NCBI GenBank assembly: GCA_035772405.1
Contig: JAYKKM010000143.1
Span: forward strand, 1,487,501-1,551,500
Origin: Chrysogorgia sp. JL179-B06
Lineage: Eukaryota; Cnidaria; Anthozoa; Scleralcyonacea; Chrysogorgiidae
DNA: 64,000 bases
Reading direction: 5' to 3'
The notes beneath the pieces are model-generated. The model was not told the origin of the DNA, ran no database searches, and saw only the letters and a program-made list of their open reading frames with translations. Below are positions 54,101-62,403 of the stretch, piece after piece (positions within the stretch are counted from its first letter, which is position 1; the number at the start of each line of letters is the position of its first letter). Made by a program: the position numbers and the translations under genes.

Positions 54101-55068
54101 GTGACCGGCTTATCATAGCCGACAAAGCCGACTAATTTCTAAGTACATAAACCATTTTTACGAAGGGTATTCACGTTCACGTAATATAGTAGACACATAT
54201 GTGATGTATTTTGACTCGCTAATTCCAAATCTGTTTTCAGAATTGAAAACGGTTAAATATTGATCGAGATAACGTTCAAAATAATATACGATGAAGTGAC
54301 CAGTTTATAATCGACTAATTTCTAAGTACATAAACCGTTTTCACGAAGGGTACTCACGTTCTCGTAATATAGTAAACTCGTATGTTATGTATGTTGACTC
54401 GCTAATTCCAAATCTGTTTTCAGTTCTTCGACGAAACGGGCTTTTGGAAATTGTGAATTTTTGCAAAACAGAAATACACGGCCACGGCGTGCGAGGTCTG
54501 GCACCATGGATGGAGAAATTCCCGTAGGGGGGGGGGGGGGGAGAAAAGGCGGGCGAGGGGATTATTGCGCATTCGTATTTCTAGTTGTTAAATAGAACAT
54601 AAACGCAAAGCTCAAATTATAAAACATTTTTTCATTCATGTAGAATCTATAACAGTAATATCGTATTTACGGTGATAGGAACTTTAACAAAAACAGAAAG
54701 GTAATCCGTACTGTATGGAATGCCACTACAACTGTATCATGCACTTTAAATACATGATAGTTTAATATTCCCTGGAAAAAAGCCTCGCAAAGTTACTAAT
54801 TTTAATAAATTATAAATTCTAATATATATAAATTATAAATTCTAATATAAATTACTCTACAGTCAATACAAAACACATGACCTGTATTTGTCGATGGCCA
54901 ATAGCTGTTCAAGCAAAAAGGTAACATGGAATACTTTCAGTTTCTATATAAGTAAGTTTATACTAAGTTTATACTAACCATGAAGGAAAAATAACCCATA
55001 ACGGCTTTAAGTATTGGGAGAAATCTTGGACACAAGCAATTTGACCTCGTGTTTGAACAGATTTGGGC
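43387..55068 (-). CDS. PTPDC1: PTPDC1-like protein (six 3' exons)
   Basis: Exons in transcript order: 55068-54979, 51777-51675, 49551-48961, 45686-45585, 44345-44262, 43590-43387. All junctions keep frame. PTPDC1 is a dual-specificity-type phosphatase linked to centrosomes and cilia in vertebrates. The exons match the family along the region after the phosphatase P-loop: PKSVQTRGQIACVQDFSQYL, then TLEKYLVRQRHMLHGYEAR, then KIIFVACKRLLEIS across a junction. Further on come a polar linker and NPSVLVALMFSWINNLTEPV followed by DIKTLVD, as in the C-terminal conserved block. The catalytic Cys exon and all 5' exons were not found up to 64 kb. The gene name rests on remembered family features, not a search. 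Confidence 0.82.
44262..44345 (-). CDS. PTPDC1: PTPDC1-like exon
   Basis: 28 codons, acceptor TTTCAG, donor AAA/GTGAGT, phase 0-0: EPVLSTSDIKTLVDNSDDPQ then KALLCLNK. Confidence 0.82.
44615..45535. repeat. 41-bp minisatellite in a PTPDC1-like intron
   Basis: About twenty copies of a unit starting CCCTAGTTCTAGAAATGTTC and ending CTGATGATGRA. The left third is more diverged (CACTCCACATGATGGACT variants), the right part nearly uniform. Each unit holds TCTAGA and a GAAATGTTCACATTTC palindrome. Confidence 0.9.
45585..45686 (-). CDS. PTPDC1: PTPDC1-like exon
   Basis: 34 codons, acceptor TTCATTTTAG, donor CTTACA/GTAAG, phase 0-0: RILNESNNGWESLEAES then NPSVLVALMFSWINNLT. The tryptophan-containing helix is the best conserved part. 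Confidence 0.82.
45739..46855. mobile_element. TIR element containing a 20-bp minisatellite in both orientations
   Basis: Ends GTTGCCCAAAAGGGACAACC and the mirrored GACCCTTTTGGGCCAGC are followed inward by CAAATCAATATTCCAAAACA units. About four units read forward on the left (45762-45836). About 43 read in reverse on the right (45966-46829, TTGATTTGTGTTTTGGAATA). Between them are 130 bases of unique sequence. It lies in a PTPDC1-like intron. Confidence 0.8.
46860..47572. other. intron of the PTPDC1-like gene; no exon seen
   Basis: AT-rich intronic DNA without recognised structure. Confidence 0.5.
47573..48103. mobile_element. 530-base MITE
   Basis: TTTAAATCCAAATACTCC, CCAAAATACAAATGTAGTTC and AAGTTTCAGCATTCCTATCA on the left are mirrored by TGATAGGAATGCTGAAACTT, GAACTACATTTGTATTTTGG and ATCCCTTTAA on the right. 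The TTTAAA-type tips resemble those of 41215-41722. Confidence 0.78.
48120..48556. mobile_element. 440-base TIR element
   Basis: ATACATGGGTCGCGAATCTC followed by AAAAAATGTGCG, mirrored at the right by CATTTTTTGAGATTCGCGAT and CCGTGTAT. Inner TGGGATACT parts pair too. Non-coding. Confidence 0.72.
48738..48882. mobile_element. 145-base foldback AAGATGGCGGCC
   Basis: AAGATGGCGGCCAATTATGT and a mirrored end GGCCGCCATCTT; inner CGAGCCTCGACCTTGTGTT against AACACAAGGTCGAGGCTCG gives a long stem. Confidence 0.72.
48961..49551 (-). CDS. PTPDC1: PTPDC1-like large linker exon
   Basis: Acceptor TTATTTCAG, donor CTCCAG/GTACGT, phase 0-0, 197 codons. It opens IIFVACKRLLEISGLDSSN (end of the conserved helical block). 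It then runs through a polar, Ser/Asn/Asp-rich linker with SGLQSYERRSLLIPQPLRKS and closes NAELSAKALSSESKLDD. The linker is poorly conserved in the family, as expected of a disordered region. Confidence 0.8.
49552..50459. other. intron of the PTPDC1-like gene
   Basis: AT-rich intronic DNA with a short (TA)n at 49863-49880; no exon seen. Confidence 0.5.
50460..50516. repeat. (TA)n microsatellite
   Basis: TA run immediately before the tRNA-like tandem units. Confidence 0.95.
50517..51113 (-). mobile_element. tandem 275-bp units with a tRNA-like domain (Thr-like)
   Basis: Two full units and the start of a third: GGAAAAGTATGGTGATGAAC at 50519, 50794 and 51069. Read on the minus strand each unit has a tRNA-like domain (50676-50601 and 50952-50877). 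It shows GTAGCTCAGTCGGTAGAGCG (A-box), CTAGTAA loop (anticodon AGT) and GGGTTCAAACCCC (B-box; unit 1 has one extra base here). It is followed by the hairpin TTGCATTTTTCGCAA (unit 2 has an extra A). Another (TA)n follows at 51114-51143. The layout parallels the Ala-like SINE family elsewhere in the window. Confidence 0.8.
51145..51674. other. intron of the PTPDC1-like gene
   Basis: No exon; a lone ACCCTAACCCTA telomere-like motif near 51388. Confidence 0.5.
51675..51777 (-). CDS. PTPDC1: PTPDC1-like exon
   Basis: Acceptor GTATTCTTAG, donor CCAAAG/GTATGC; one base then 34 codons: YAFGVKPFTLEKYLVRQRHM then LHGYEARKLKYTPK. This is one of the most conserved stretches of the family. Confidence 0.88.
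51804..52342. mobile_element. inverted pair of Ala-like SINEs within one 15-base target duplication
   Basis: A minus-strand SINE (head about 51995-51920) and a plus-strand SINE (head about 52107-52185) lie head to head. CTAAAACGTGTTCTA stands on both outer sides (51804-51818, 52328-52342). Both show A-box, B-box (GGTTCAATTCC in the plus copy) and the TTGCATTTTTCGCAA hairpin. Confidence 0.75.
52926..52980. repeat. left arm of a distant inverted repeat
   Basis: CAGACTGAGTTTATTCGTTC through CTCTCGGAATCATCATTTTG is complementary to 55391-55437, 2.4 kb away. Confidence 0.75.
53340..53428. mobile_element. palindromic CAATTAGTC element, copy 2
   Basis: ACAATTAGTCCTCAGTCTCG pairs with CGACTTCAGTGACTAATTGT; same family as 7464-7569. 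Confidence 0.65.
53495..53540. repeat. short perfect palindrome
   Basis: GATAGTTAACTCGGGC and GCCCTCGTTAACTATC around TAC; a hairpin of unknown meaning, possibly part of a foldback. Confidence 0.5.
53800..54590. mobile_element. element with about 190-bp tandem repeats, possibly Helitron-like
   Basis: Three and a half copies of a unit start with ATTTTGACTCGCTAATTCCA and include CTGTTTTCAGAATTGAAAAC and TTCTAAGTACATAAACC. A GC-rich end follows (GGAGAAAAGGCGGGCGAGGG...GTATTTCTAGT) shared with 11571-12245. The CTAGT end and internal tandem units recall non-autonomous Helitrons, but the 5' TC end and a 3' hairpin were not established. Confidence 0.5.
54979..55068 (-). CDS. PTPDC1: PTPDC1-like exon (first one found)
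   Basis: Acceptor TTACTTGCAG, donor TTCATG/GTTAGT; one base, 29 codons, two bases: PKSVQTRGQIACVQDFSQYL then KPLWVIFPS. In family members this follows directly on the phosphatase domain's last helices, so the catalytic Cys lies in the next exon upstream. Confidence 0.87.
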
Positions 55069-55340
55069 CTGCAAGTAAATAACAAAGGCTATTATGCAGT
55101 TTTAGTAAATCTCAATTTTTATTGGTTAACATACTCGTTATAGCCGCCCTAAAATAAAAATGGTGGGAACCTGCATAAAATACAAATTTAAAATCAAAAT
55201 TCTTTATAGGACATTCTCAAACTTATTAATAATTCATGAGAGCTAATGATCCAATAATAAAGACCCATCTAGTCACGGGATTCCATTTGGATAACTAGGT
55301 GAAACACCGTGTCTCAGAACACTACAATACATTTGATCGG

Positions 55341-56215
55341 CATACGTAATTAGGATATTTGAGGAAGATCACTAGTGATCGAATATTTATATCAAAATGA
55401 TGATTCCGAGAGGGGCCTGGAACGAATAAACTCAGTCTGGCAATAATAACTTGACGTGGCATGAACATATTGATTATATTAAATCTAAAATCAATAAGAA
55501 ACTGGGACTACTAAGGCGTATCAAGAATTATTTACCTATACATAGTAGATTATTATTTTTTAATTCCTATATTTAACCTATCTTCGATTATGCTGATATC
55601 ATTTGGGGGGATAGAGGGAATTCAACCCTTATGTCAGATTTACAAATATTACATAACAAAGCAACACGAATTATTTTAAATTTAGATTATAGGTCATCTG
55701 CCAGTGCTGCCTTAGTCAAGTTATCATGGAAAAACCTTAAGGATAGGAGAAGTTCAAACCGTTCTATTTTTATTTATAAATGTCGCAATAACCTATTTTC
55801 ACATGATTTTGAAATAACATATAGCCAAGATATTCATAAGTATAACACCAGATCTAAGCCCAACATTAGAAAGTCTGTAGCGAAACATAGTTGGGGCCAT
55901 TGGACAAGTATTAACTTTGCCAGCAATGACTGGAATGAACTGAAAAATGAGATTAGGGAAGCGAAAGATTTCAGAACTTTTAAACGTTTTTTACTTAAAT
56001 GTAAATAGGTTGATACATTATTATATTTACCTATTATTCTTGTATTAGTTTTTAGTCTTAGTTTTTTATACCTGTATTTATAATTTATTTTAGTAGTTTA
56101 TATCTTAGCAGGACCTTTCTGAAAAACACTTTTAGTGAAGTTGGCATCCTGAATAAAGATCGATTTATAATAATAATAATAATAATCTTCCTCAAATATC
56201 CTAATTACGCATACA
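55341..56215. mobile_element. TIR element split by a LINE fragment
   Basis: CGTAATTAGGATATTTGAGG at 55346 is mirrored by CCTCAAATATCCTAATTACG at 56188. The interior contains the 52926 arm's partner, then the LINE fragment. Confidence 0.6.
55446..56185 (+). mobile_element. 5'-truncated non-LTR retrotransposon
   Basis: Continuous reading gives LTWHEHIDYIKSKINKKLGL, IKNYLPIHSRLLFFNSYI, one stop, PIFDYADIIWGDRGN. It then continues as an open frame 55631-56008 (LQILHNKATRIILNLDYRSS ... FKRFLLKCK). This is the thumb and C-terminal region of Jockey/CR1-type reverse transcriptases. A short trailer ends in (AAT)n. The 5' truncation and 3' simple repeat are the usual LINE insertion pattern. The RT active site is absent. 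Confidence 0.8.
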
Positions 56216-56221
56216 AAAACC

Positions 56222-56360
56222 TCATTTGAGAAGTTATATAAACAACTCGAGCTCGTGTCCCACCGGGATATCCAAACACTCGAAAACAATGGACAAAAAC
56301 ACTCTCGTGTTTGGATATCCCGGTGAAACACTCGCTCTCGTTGTTAATATATAACTTCAA
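56222..56360. mobile_element. foldback GAAGTTATATAAACAAC
   Basis: GAAGTTATATAAACAACTCG pairs with CGTTGTTAATATATAACTTC; inner ACCGGGATATCCAAACACTC pairs with GTGTTTGGATATCCCGGT. Loop near AACAATGGACAAAAA. Confidence 0.7.
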
Positions 56361-57499
56361 AAATCATTAATAATTCATGAGGGAAACACAAAGGAAAATC
56401 ATGACCGTATCGTGTCTTTATATGTGATAAAGATTCGTCCTGATTTACATTAGCTTCCTTAAATGGCTTAAATCATGATGGAATCGTTTTTGAAGCCGTT
56501 CAAAACACTCACAGCTGTGTTTTATCGGATCTAAAACACTCGGCTATCGCCTCGTGTTTTTTTTGTTTTTTTTAGTATTTTATGTAATTTTTCCCCGTCT
56601 TTTTCTCCCGCTCTTTCCCCTCGTTTTAAATCATCACTTACATCTTACTGGTGAGCACATTGCATGGGGACTTTTACATTAGATTTACCTTTATTATTAC
56701 TTTATATTTATATATCCTCTGTACATACATAACGCATGTTTGTATTAATAATGCGATTATTAGTTAATTTAGTGCCAAAAATAAAGTTAAAAAAACCCCC
56801 CCAAAAACCCAAAAAAAACCAAACAAACACTGCCGCTCTTGTTTTAAACTATACTTGTAAAATTCATTAATTAGTCATCAACAAAATTCAAAATAAATTA
56901 GTATTTAATCAGCATCTTTAAGTAGTAAAACGGCTCGCCTGCGGCTGCCATTGTAACTACCCATAAACATCGGGCGCTCATGTTTAACTACTACATAAAG
57001 TAGTATAGCGTATGGGGTTTACCCCGCAGAGTCAACCAACAACAACATCTTAACCAACAAACACGATTCAAGTAAAAATGCACTAATTCGACTTAGGACT
57101 ATACTCGCGCAAACACGACATCTTGGCTTTCAAAATGGTTTCAAGTACGTTGTGAAAATACACAAAATGACATACCCACACTTTAGACCCATTTCACAGT
57201 TGGGTTGATGGGTTTTCCAAGCCTGCGTGCTCACGGCGAGGTCAATTTGGGACGATATCACAGATATTAAAGCAGAATCATTTGATATGTGGCGTTGGGT
57301 TCCCGATATGAAATACCATTGGTTGTCATGTGAATTTTCGCACATTATCAGAAAATTACTAGAAATAGATGCTATTGTTATCAAAGCTTCCGAATTAATG
57401 CCTAACACTTCATATACTTTTCATTGCGTGATGCAGCTGTTTTTTATTCAATAACTTTGTGGTGCACATACTTGATTTTTATTCCATTGGCAGTTTTTC
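56361..57499. other. no gene recognised; one inverted partial copy
   Basis: At 57210-57252 (+) GCTCACGGCGAGGTCAATTT resembles, in opposite orientation, the segment at about 58575-58540 (GTTCACGGCGAGGTCAATTT on the minus strand). It suggests a second worn copy of the element at 57.5-58.8 kb. Overlapping open frames at 57130-57454 are not supported otherwise. Confidence 0.4.
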
Positions 57500-58023
57500 C
57501 ATTGTTCTTCATGTAACTGTATATATTTTACTGCGCAGCCCGATCAATTCGACGATAGGAATGCCAGCACACTCATCTTTTATTTTCCCAATTACTTTCT
57601 TGTTTTCCTTGAAAAAACAAGTCTACGACGTAGTCACTATTGTCGAACTTCTCTTTGTTTATCCAGAGTTCGGCGTACTCGTCCAATGTTTTGATTTTGT
57701 ACAGTAGATTCATGACGGTGTCAGTGAAGTGTAATCTAGCATCACTCCCATACTATTCCATTATGTACAGTAGTTATAATGAAATCGTAGATTAACGTCT
57801 TACTTAAGTCTAGTATACACAATCCTACATACCCTGGTCTATACTTAGCGTTAAAGTCTCTTCTATTTTATGAACCGCGACCAAGGTTTCATTGAATATC
57901 TTACAGGGCACAAATGCGGGTTTGGACGACAGTATTAACGGCTTGTTATCATCAGTTACCACACGAACGTGTGGATGTTTTCTTAAGTGATCCATCGTTT
58001 TGAAAACACCCTGTTGTCTAATA
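57500..58023 (-). pseudogene. Polinton/viral-type DNA polymerase B, C-terminal fragment
   Basis: Minus strand, several frames: GVFKTMDHLRKHPHVRVVTD and KPAFVPCKIFNETLVAVHK, then CILDLSKTLIYDF, then RLHFTDTVMNLLYKIKT. The last is where a DTDS metal-binding motif is expected but TDTVM stands. KEKFDNSDY and KKVIGKIKDECAGIPIVELI then GLRSKIY follow. The order matches the palm and C-terminal part of protein-primed PolB in Polinton (Maverick) elements. Frameshifts, a stop and the damaged motif make it a relic. Confidence 0.65.
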
Positions 58024-58149
58024 CGTTAAAATATTATACATGTACATAAGCTAGGCTTGGTAGTGTCGTATACTCCTTCACGTACTTATCATGCCTTTTG
58101 GATATAAGACACATGTACCTCCACGCATGCCCTTCCCTATATGAATTGG

Positions 58150-58345
58150 AACATGTTGTTATGTGACGCCACGTTGTTTAACATAAGGAAGAACAACCTT
58201 TAATATTATTCTTGCGTGAAGTTTCATCCATTAAGGAGTACAGGTATGCTCCATATTTGACATTGTGACCAGGACTGTCAGAAGCATCACCATAGAGATT
58301 GATTTCATTTTTTTCATTGACCTTATTAATCAAGAGGCATGGTGT
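58150..58345 (-). pseudogene. Kolobok-like transposase fragment
   Basis: Minus strand: INLYGDASDSPGHNVKYGAY then LYSLMDETS. The G-D-x-x-x-D-S-P-G-x-x-x-K-Y-G pattern is the first catalytic Asp region of Kolobok-type DDE transposases. Upstream, helical text with FYQQATAAFLEYVLKYL fits. It is short and broken; the remaining catalytic residues were not found. Confidence 0.45.
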
Positions 58346-58471
58346 TAAGTACTTCAGTACGTACTCTAAAAAGGCTGCTGTTGCCTGTTGGTAAAAAGGC
58401 TGCTGTTGGTAAAAAGCTGTTGTTCTGAAAAGCTTTAATAAAACTCTTAAGATAGTAATGTGGAGGTACTT

Positions 58472-58780
58472 CTACAGCATAGGGACGTACAAATCGATCG
58501 ACGTTTTGGACCAGCTAATGGTATGAGTCTGATTTGATGCTCGTCGTCCCAAATTGACCTCGCCGTGAACATACAGGCGTTGGAAAACGTAAGACTCCAA
58601 CTTTAAAACAGGTCTAAAGTGTGGGAATGTCGTTTTGTGTATTTTTCCCAATGTTGTACTTGAAACCGGTTTGAAAGCCACGATGTCGCCAAGAGTAGTT
58701 AGTGCATTTTTACTTGAATCGTATTTATTTGTTAAGACGTTGTTGTTGGCTGATTCTATGGGGTTAAAATTTAAGGCCAA
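58472..58780 (-). CDS. open frame of 102 codons, unidentified, transposon context
   Basis: Contains VAFKPVSSTTLGKIHKTTF, PHFRPVLKLESYVFQRLYVH and GEVNLGRRASNQTHTISW. The composition looks coding and part of it recurs inverted at 57.2 kb, so it likely belongs to a repeated element. No family is recognised. Confidence 0.3.
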   Translation of the reverse strand: MALNFNPIESANNNVLTNKYDSSKNALTTLGDIVAFKPVSSTTLGKIHKTTFPHFRPVLKLESYVFQRLYVHGEVNLGRRASNQTHTISWSKTSIDLYVPML

Positions 58781-58829
58781 AAAATGGCGACTGCGCTGGT
58801 GCCCCCATACGTTATAGGTTGTTGATTTT

Positions 58830-59454
58830 TACTTTCTGTGACTACCGCTTTCAGCGGGAGCCACTAAGCCGGCGTGTTCTTGCTTGCTTGAGTGAGGCAG
58901 TGCTTGTCTTGCACCTCATTTACGTCATACTCGGCCAGCTATCGTGACATGTCGACAAGATCGCTAGGTATTCGAGAAGTGATCGCGTTAGATCGTGCGT
59001 TATCTTAAACAACAAAGCGCCAAAATCTGTACAACATGCGAAGGAAGAGCAAAGAAGCAAGCCATCTATCGCTCTATTAAAGGTAAGCGTATTAAATATT
59101 TTTATCTATATTTTATCTGTCTTTGGTGATCATTTGACTTTCCTATTGATGTTCGTCCACAATTATCATAAACTGCGCGGGTATACACTATAACCAGCGA
59201 AGTGTGTCGAAGACAAGTCCTGACAGTGCTTTCAGTTAACTATTTATGGTGTTAATTAAACGTTTATAATCATTTGGTAGTGTCTGTATACCATAAGTGG
59301 AAAACCAAGATACACAGTACAATTTATTGAATGGATTGTTTATACATTATACATTCGTCTTCACCGATTTCTCATTTCATATCAAGTTACAAGTCTAGTG
59401 TCTGTTTTATTTCTGATGACTTGTTTTAATATTTTAGATCTGACGCATCTGGAA
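58830..59454. other. no gene recognised
   Basis: More GC-balanced DNA to 59080, then AT-rich; no exon supported. Confidence 0.4.
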
Positions 59455-59515
59455 ATACTGTACTGTACTGTACTGTACTGTACTGTACTGTACTGTACTG
59501 TACTGTACTGTACTA
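59455..59515. repeat. (CTGTA)n microsatellite
   Basis: About twelve copies of the pentamer TACTG, forming the 3' tail of the adjoining minus-strand SINE. Confidence 0.92.
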
Positions 59516-59700
59516 GGGATTCCGAGGGCCTACGATTTAAGGTCGTTTTCCGAGAAGACCCGAAAGTCTTACCATTTGCTGGTGTTATTGCAAAGGCAGC
59601 ACCTTCTCCTCAATTATTTTAAGACCAGGGTTTGAACACGGGTCTCCCAGCTCATAAACATGTGTGGTAACCACTAGACCACAACAGCTGGTATAAATAG
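59516..59700 (-). mobile_element. tRNA-derived SINE with pentamer tail
   Basis: Minus strand from 59695: GTGGTCTAGTGGTTACCACA (A-box) and CCGTGTTCAAACCCTGG (B-box, about 59645-59628), then a body, then the (TACAG)n tail at 59455-59515. The tRNA-like D-arm suggests an Asp/Glu-type ancestor. Confidence 0.68.
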
Positions 59701-60618
59701 AAATAGAAATATTCACAAATAGAAATATTACTTTGTTCTATCCTGACTGCGGAGAACGTTTAAGTTATTATTTAATCAACAAGTCAATCCTTGTGTTCCT
59801 TTAACAACTGCATCTCATCTACATTGTTCATACACTGTATATATATATTGTTTAGTTTTGAAGGTAATGTCATTGCTGGTGAAGTATTTAAACAAAACCA
59901 TTTTGTGCCAATTGTCTTAAACTTTGGGGTTTCTCGGGGAAAAAAAAGCTATCACAGATAGCTTTCAAACAAACTCCAAAGCAGAGTTGTGCTAATGCTC
60001 CTGTTAGGGGCACTGGTAAGAACAGGCTTATAGCCAGAAGGGCGTCCGGGTGACGTTCGACGCCATACAATGAAAAGTGGTCACCCAAAATTTGGGGGAG
60101 AGAGAAGTTATTCTCAATGATTTGCCTAAAATATATATTTGAAAAGAAATAGCTTTAATTTTCAATATTATCATAATGTGACATTTTGACCAATTTGACA
60201 GGGTACCTAGTTGAGTGAAAATGTCCTAGTTGAATGAAGAAGCATGGCAGCATTGCCGGCACAAACTTGCAAAGCTAAAAATCTTGAATGGGCCTGACGC
60301 GATCTTTTAAGTACGCTACACATATGCTGACATGAAGTAAACTTATAATTAATAATTCACTCAGATTATGAATTTCTTCTCTTGAAGATGTCAATTCTGT
60401 TGAACTGTTGAATTACAAATTTAATTGTAAGCCACTGCGTCTTATGGAAATATAACTAATTTACTGCTTCATTATATACGAGATAATATAATCATATTTG
60501 GACCAAAATATGTATTTAAAATGATGAGATACCCTGTTTAAAAATTTTGATTTAAGACGATTATATTTGGTTAAAAAGTGCTCTAAAAATTCAGGAAATG
60601 CAGTTTACCTACCCAAAA
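59701..60618. other. no gene recognised
   Basis: Open frame 59888-60088 (-) is hydrophobic but unsupported. The rest is AT-rich. Confidence 0.4.
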
Positions 60619-60621
60619 TTC

Positions 60622-60742
60622 AAATATTTTCCAAGGACCCCTTAGAAGTGTGTCATCCTTTTGTCTGATATGTTCCCAAATTGGACGCCCTATTTCAGAA
60701 TCCTGGCCACTAACATTTCTTCTTTTTTGCCTATTTCTACTG
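60622..60742 (-). CDS. possible exon, unidentified
   Basis: Minus strand with acceptor CATGCATCAACAG and a donor at TTTTGG/GTAGGT. The peptide is RNRQKRRNVSGQDSEIGRPI then WEHIRQKDDTLLRGPWKIFE, of convincing composition. I do not recognise the family. It could be a further 5' exon of an unrelated gene on this strand or a transposon fragment. Confidence 0.35.
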
Positions 60743-61340
60743 TTGATGCATGTTGGAATCACTATTACTTAGTGTTTCTAGGCATGCCTGATGAGTTTTG
60801 ATATATGCCAAAACAGCCAAATTTCCTGTTTCTGTACAACTTATTATACTTTACAGCTGCGATTGCTTGTTACCCCGTTTTCTGACCACCCCCCTGGAAA
60901 TTTTTTTCCGAAAATGTTTTGATGTAGGTAAGGAAAATCCTAGAATCACCACTAGAGTGGTTTTCTAGCTAGGACTTATCTACACAAAGAAATTGATAGT
61001 TATTATAAATCATTTTATAAATGTGTTGCTAATTGGAACATGGCACATACTATGCCTACATTTTTATATGGGTTGTTTCCAAAAAATAGCATGATCATAA
61101 ACATGCCCCAAAATTTCATTTGAAGTGAACTTGTAAAGTTCACATGTAAATAAAACATATGGGGCTGGTTATACGAAGCCTGGATAGTTTATTCGGTCTC
61201 TGTGCTTTTCATGCATTTTCATGCATTGCTTCTTAAGTCTGCGTACCTATTTTTGTGAATTGTGTTGGTTTTGGAGACTTTGATTAAAGTTAAACTCATC
61301 GTTTTCTAACACGAGATGATTCATTAATTTAAGTACCACA
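60743..61340. other. no gene recognised
   Basis: AT-rich, stops in all frames. Confidence 0.45.
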
Positions 61341-61400
61341 GGCCTATTGTTTTCCTTTGTTTTAAAACCTAATTGGTATTCCATAAATAGGGAATACTAA
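61341..61400. repeat. fragment of the dispersed repeat module
   Basis: GTTTTCCTTTGTTTTAAAAC then AATACTAA resembles the middle of the module at 8861-9085; the MITE at 61403 is inserted at its TA. Confidence 0.5.
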
Positions 61401-61402
61401 TA

Positions 61403-61683
61403 CAGTGTGTATAAAAAAACCCGCTACCCTTAGAAAATGAATTAGCATTCTTAAAGAGACCTATTGTAATTTAAAAAAAAATTATACACCTGGGAAATTA
61501 AGATGGTCCAAGCGCTGCGTTAATCAAGAAGAGAGAAAGCAGTTTTCAATACGAATGCAATCCAAGTTATTTTTACGCATTCGTTGTTCAGAGGTGTCTA
61601 AGCCTTCAAACTATTACAATGGGTTCTTTGAAAAAAATGCTAATTCACAGTTGTTTCCGGTAGCGGTTTTTTTATACACACTG
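61403..61683. mobile_element. CAGTGTGTATAAA MITE, copy b
   Basis: CAGTGTGTATAAAAAAACCC and GTTTTTTTATACACACTG, TA on both sides. Same body as 24536-24809 in reverse. The open frame 61555-61797 crossing its right end is spurious. Confidence 0.85.
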
Positions 61684-61799
61684 TATAACTATGCGATGTT
61701 GAGCACGGTAATTCTGAACGCTGATTGGCCAAGTGTCTTTGGCCATTCGTTATATTTACCGTTAAAACCCAGCTGTGTTGTGACCCTATTGTTGTAGGT

Positions 61800-62400
61800 G
61801 TCCATTATTTTTCATAATGGACTAGAAGCTATCCATTATTTTGCACAACCGTCCATTTCATTATTTTTCAATATAACGCAATGTATATTTAATTTATGCA
61901 TCATCCATAACATAACACATAAAAATCCTTTTTAATTCAATTCCAATGTATGTCTTTTACTTACAATCCACTCAAAATACCATCAGTATCACTTCCCACA
62001 TCTCTACTACCAAACATCTCGACTGAGTTATAAATAATACTTCATCGCCTTCACTGGGTTCCGCCATTTGTTTACAAACTCGCATTCAACAACTTCACAT
62101 GAATACTACTGAGTAGAAGTATTCATGTCTATTTGTTACGCATTGCTAAGCACTAAAGTAGATGTGCAAACGCATCAATTCATTTCAAAACTAATTTATG
62201 GAAGCTGGGTTTTAAGCAGTCTAAAAACCAAAACCCAACCATTATTTGAGAGAATGGACTGCACCTCGCCCCGCGGGCTCGGGCAGCTCGGTGCACTCCA
62301 TTCTCTCAAATAATGGATTGGGTTTCGGCTTTTATCCTTGACATAATCATCTCGACCGATCACCTGGGACCGAATTTCTGTCGAAAGTCTATTTCATTAA
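61800..62400. repeat. TCCATTATTT palindromes and a possible first exon
   Basis: TCCATTATTTTTCATAATGGA (61801-61822, one end shown) and a 100-base hairpin at 62231-62330 (ACCATTATTTGAGAGAATGG against CCATTCTCTCAAATAATGGA) mark a foldback family. On the minus strand near 62078, ATGGCGGAACCCAGTGAAGG opens a short frame (MAEPSEGDEVLFITQS) that is soon lost; it may be the broken start of a transposon gene. Confidence 0.45.
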
Positions 62401-62403
62401 CAC

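Noticed and set aside
57227..57454. 75-codon plus-strand gene beginning MLTARSIW
   Set aside because: Open on both strands, overlaps an inverted fragment of a repeated element, and has no splice or domain support.
61555..61797. 80-codon gene
   Set aside because: Begins inside the MITE core and crosses its end and target site.
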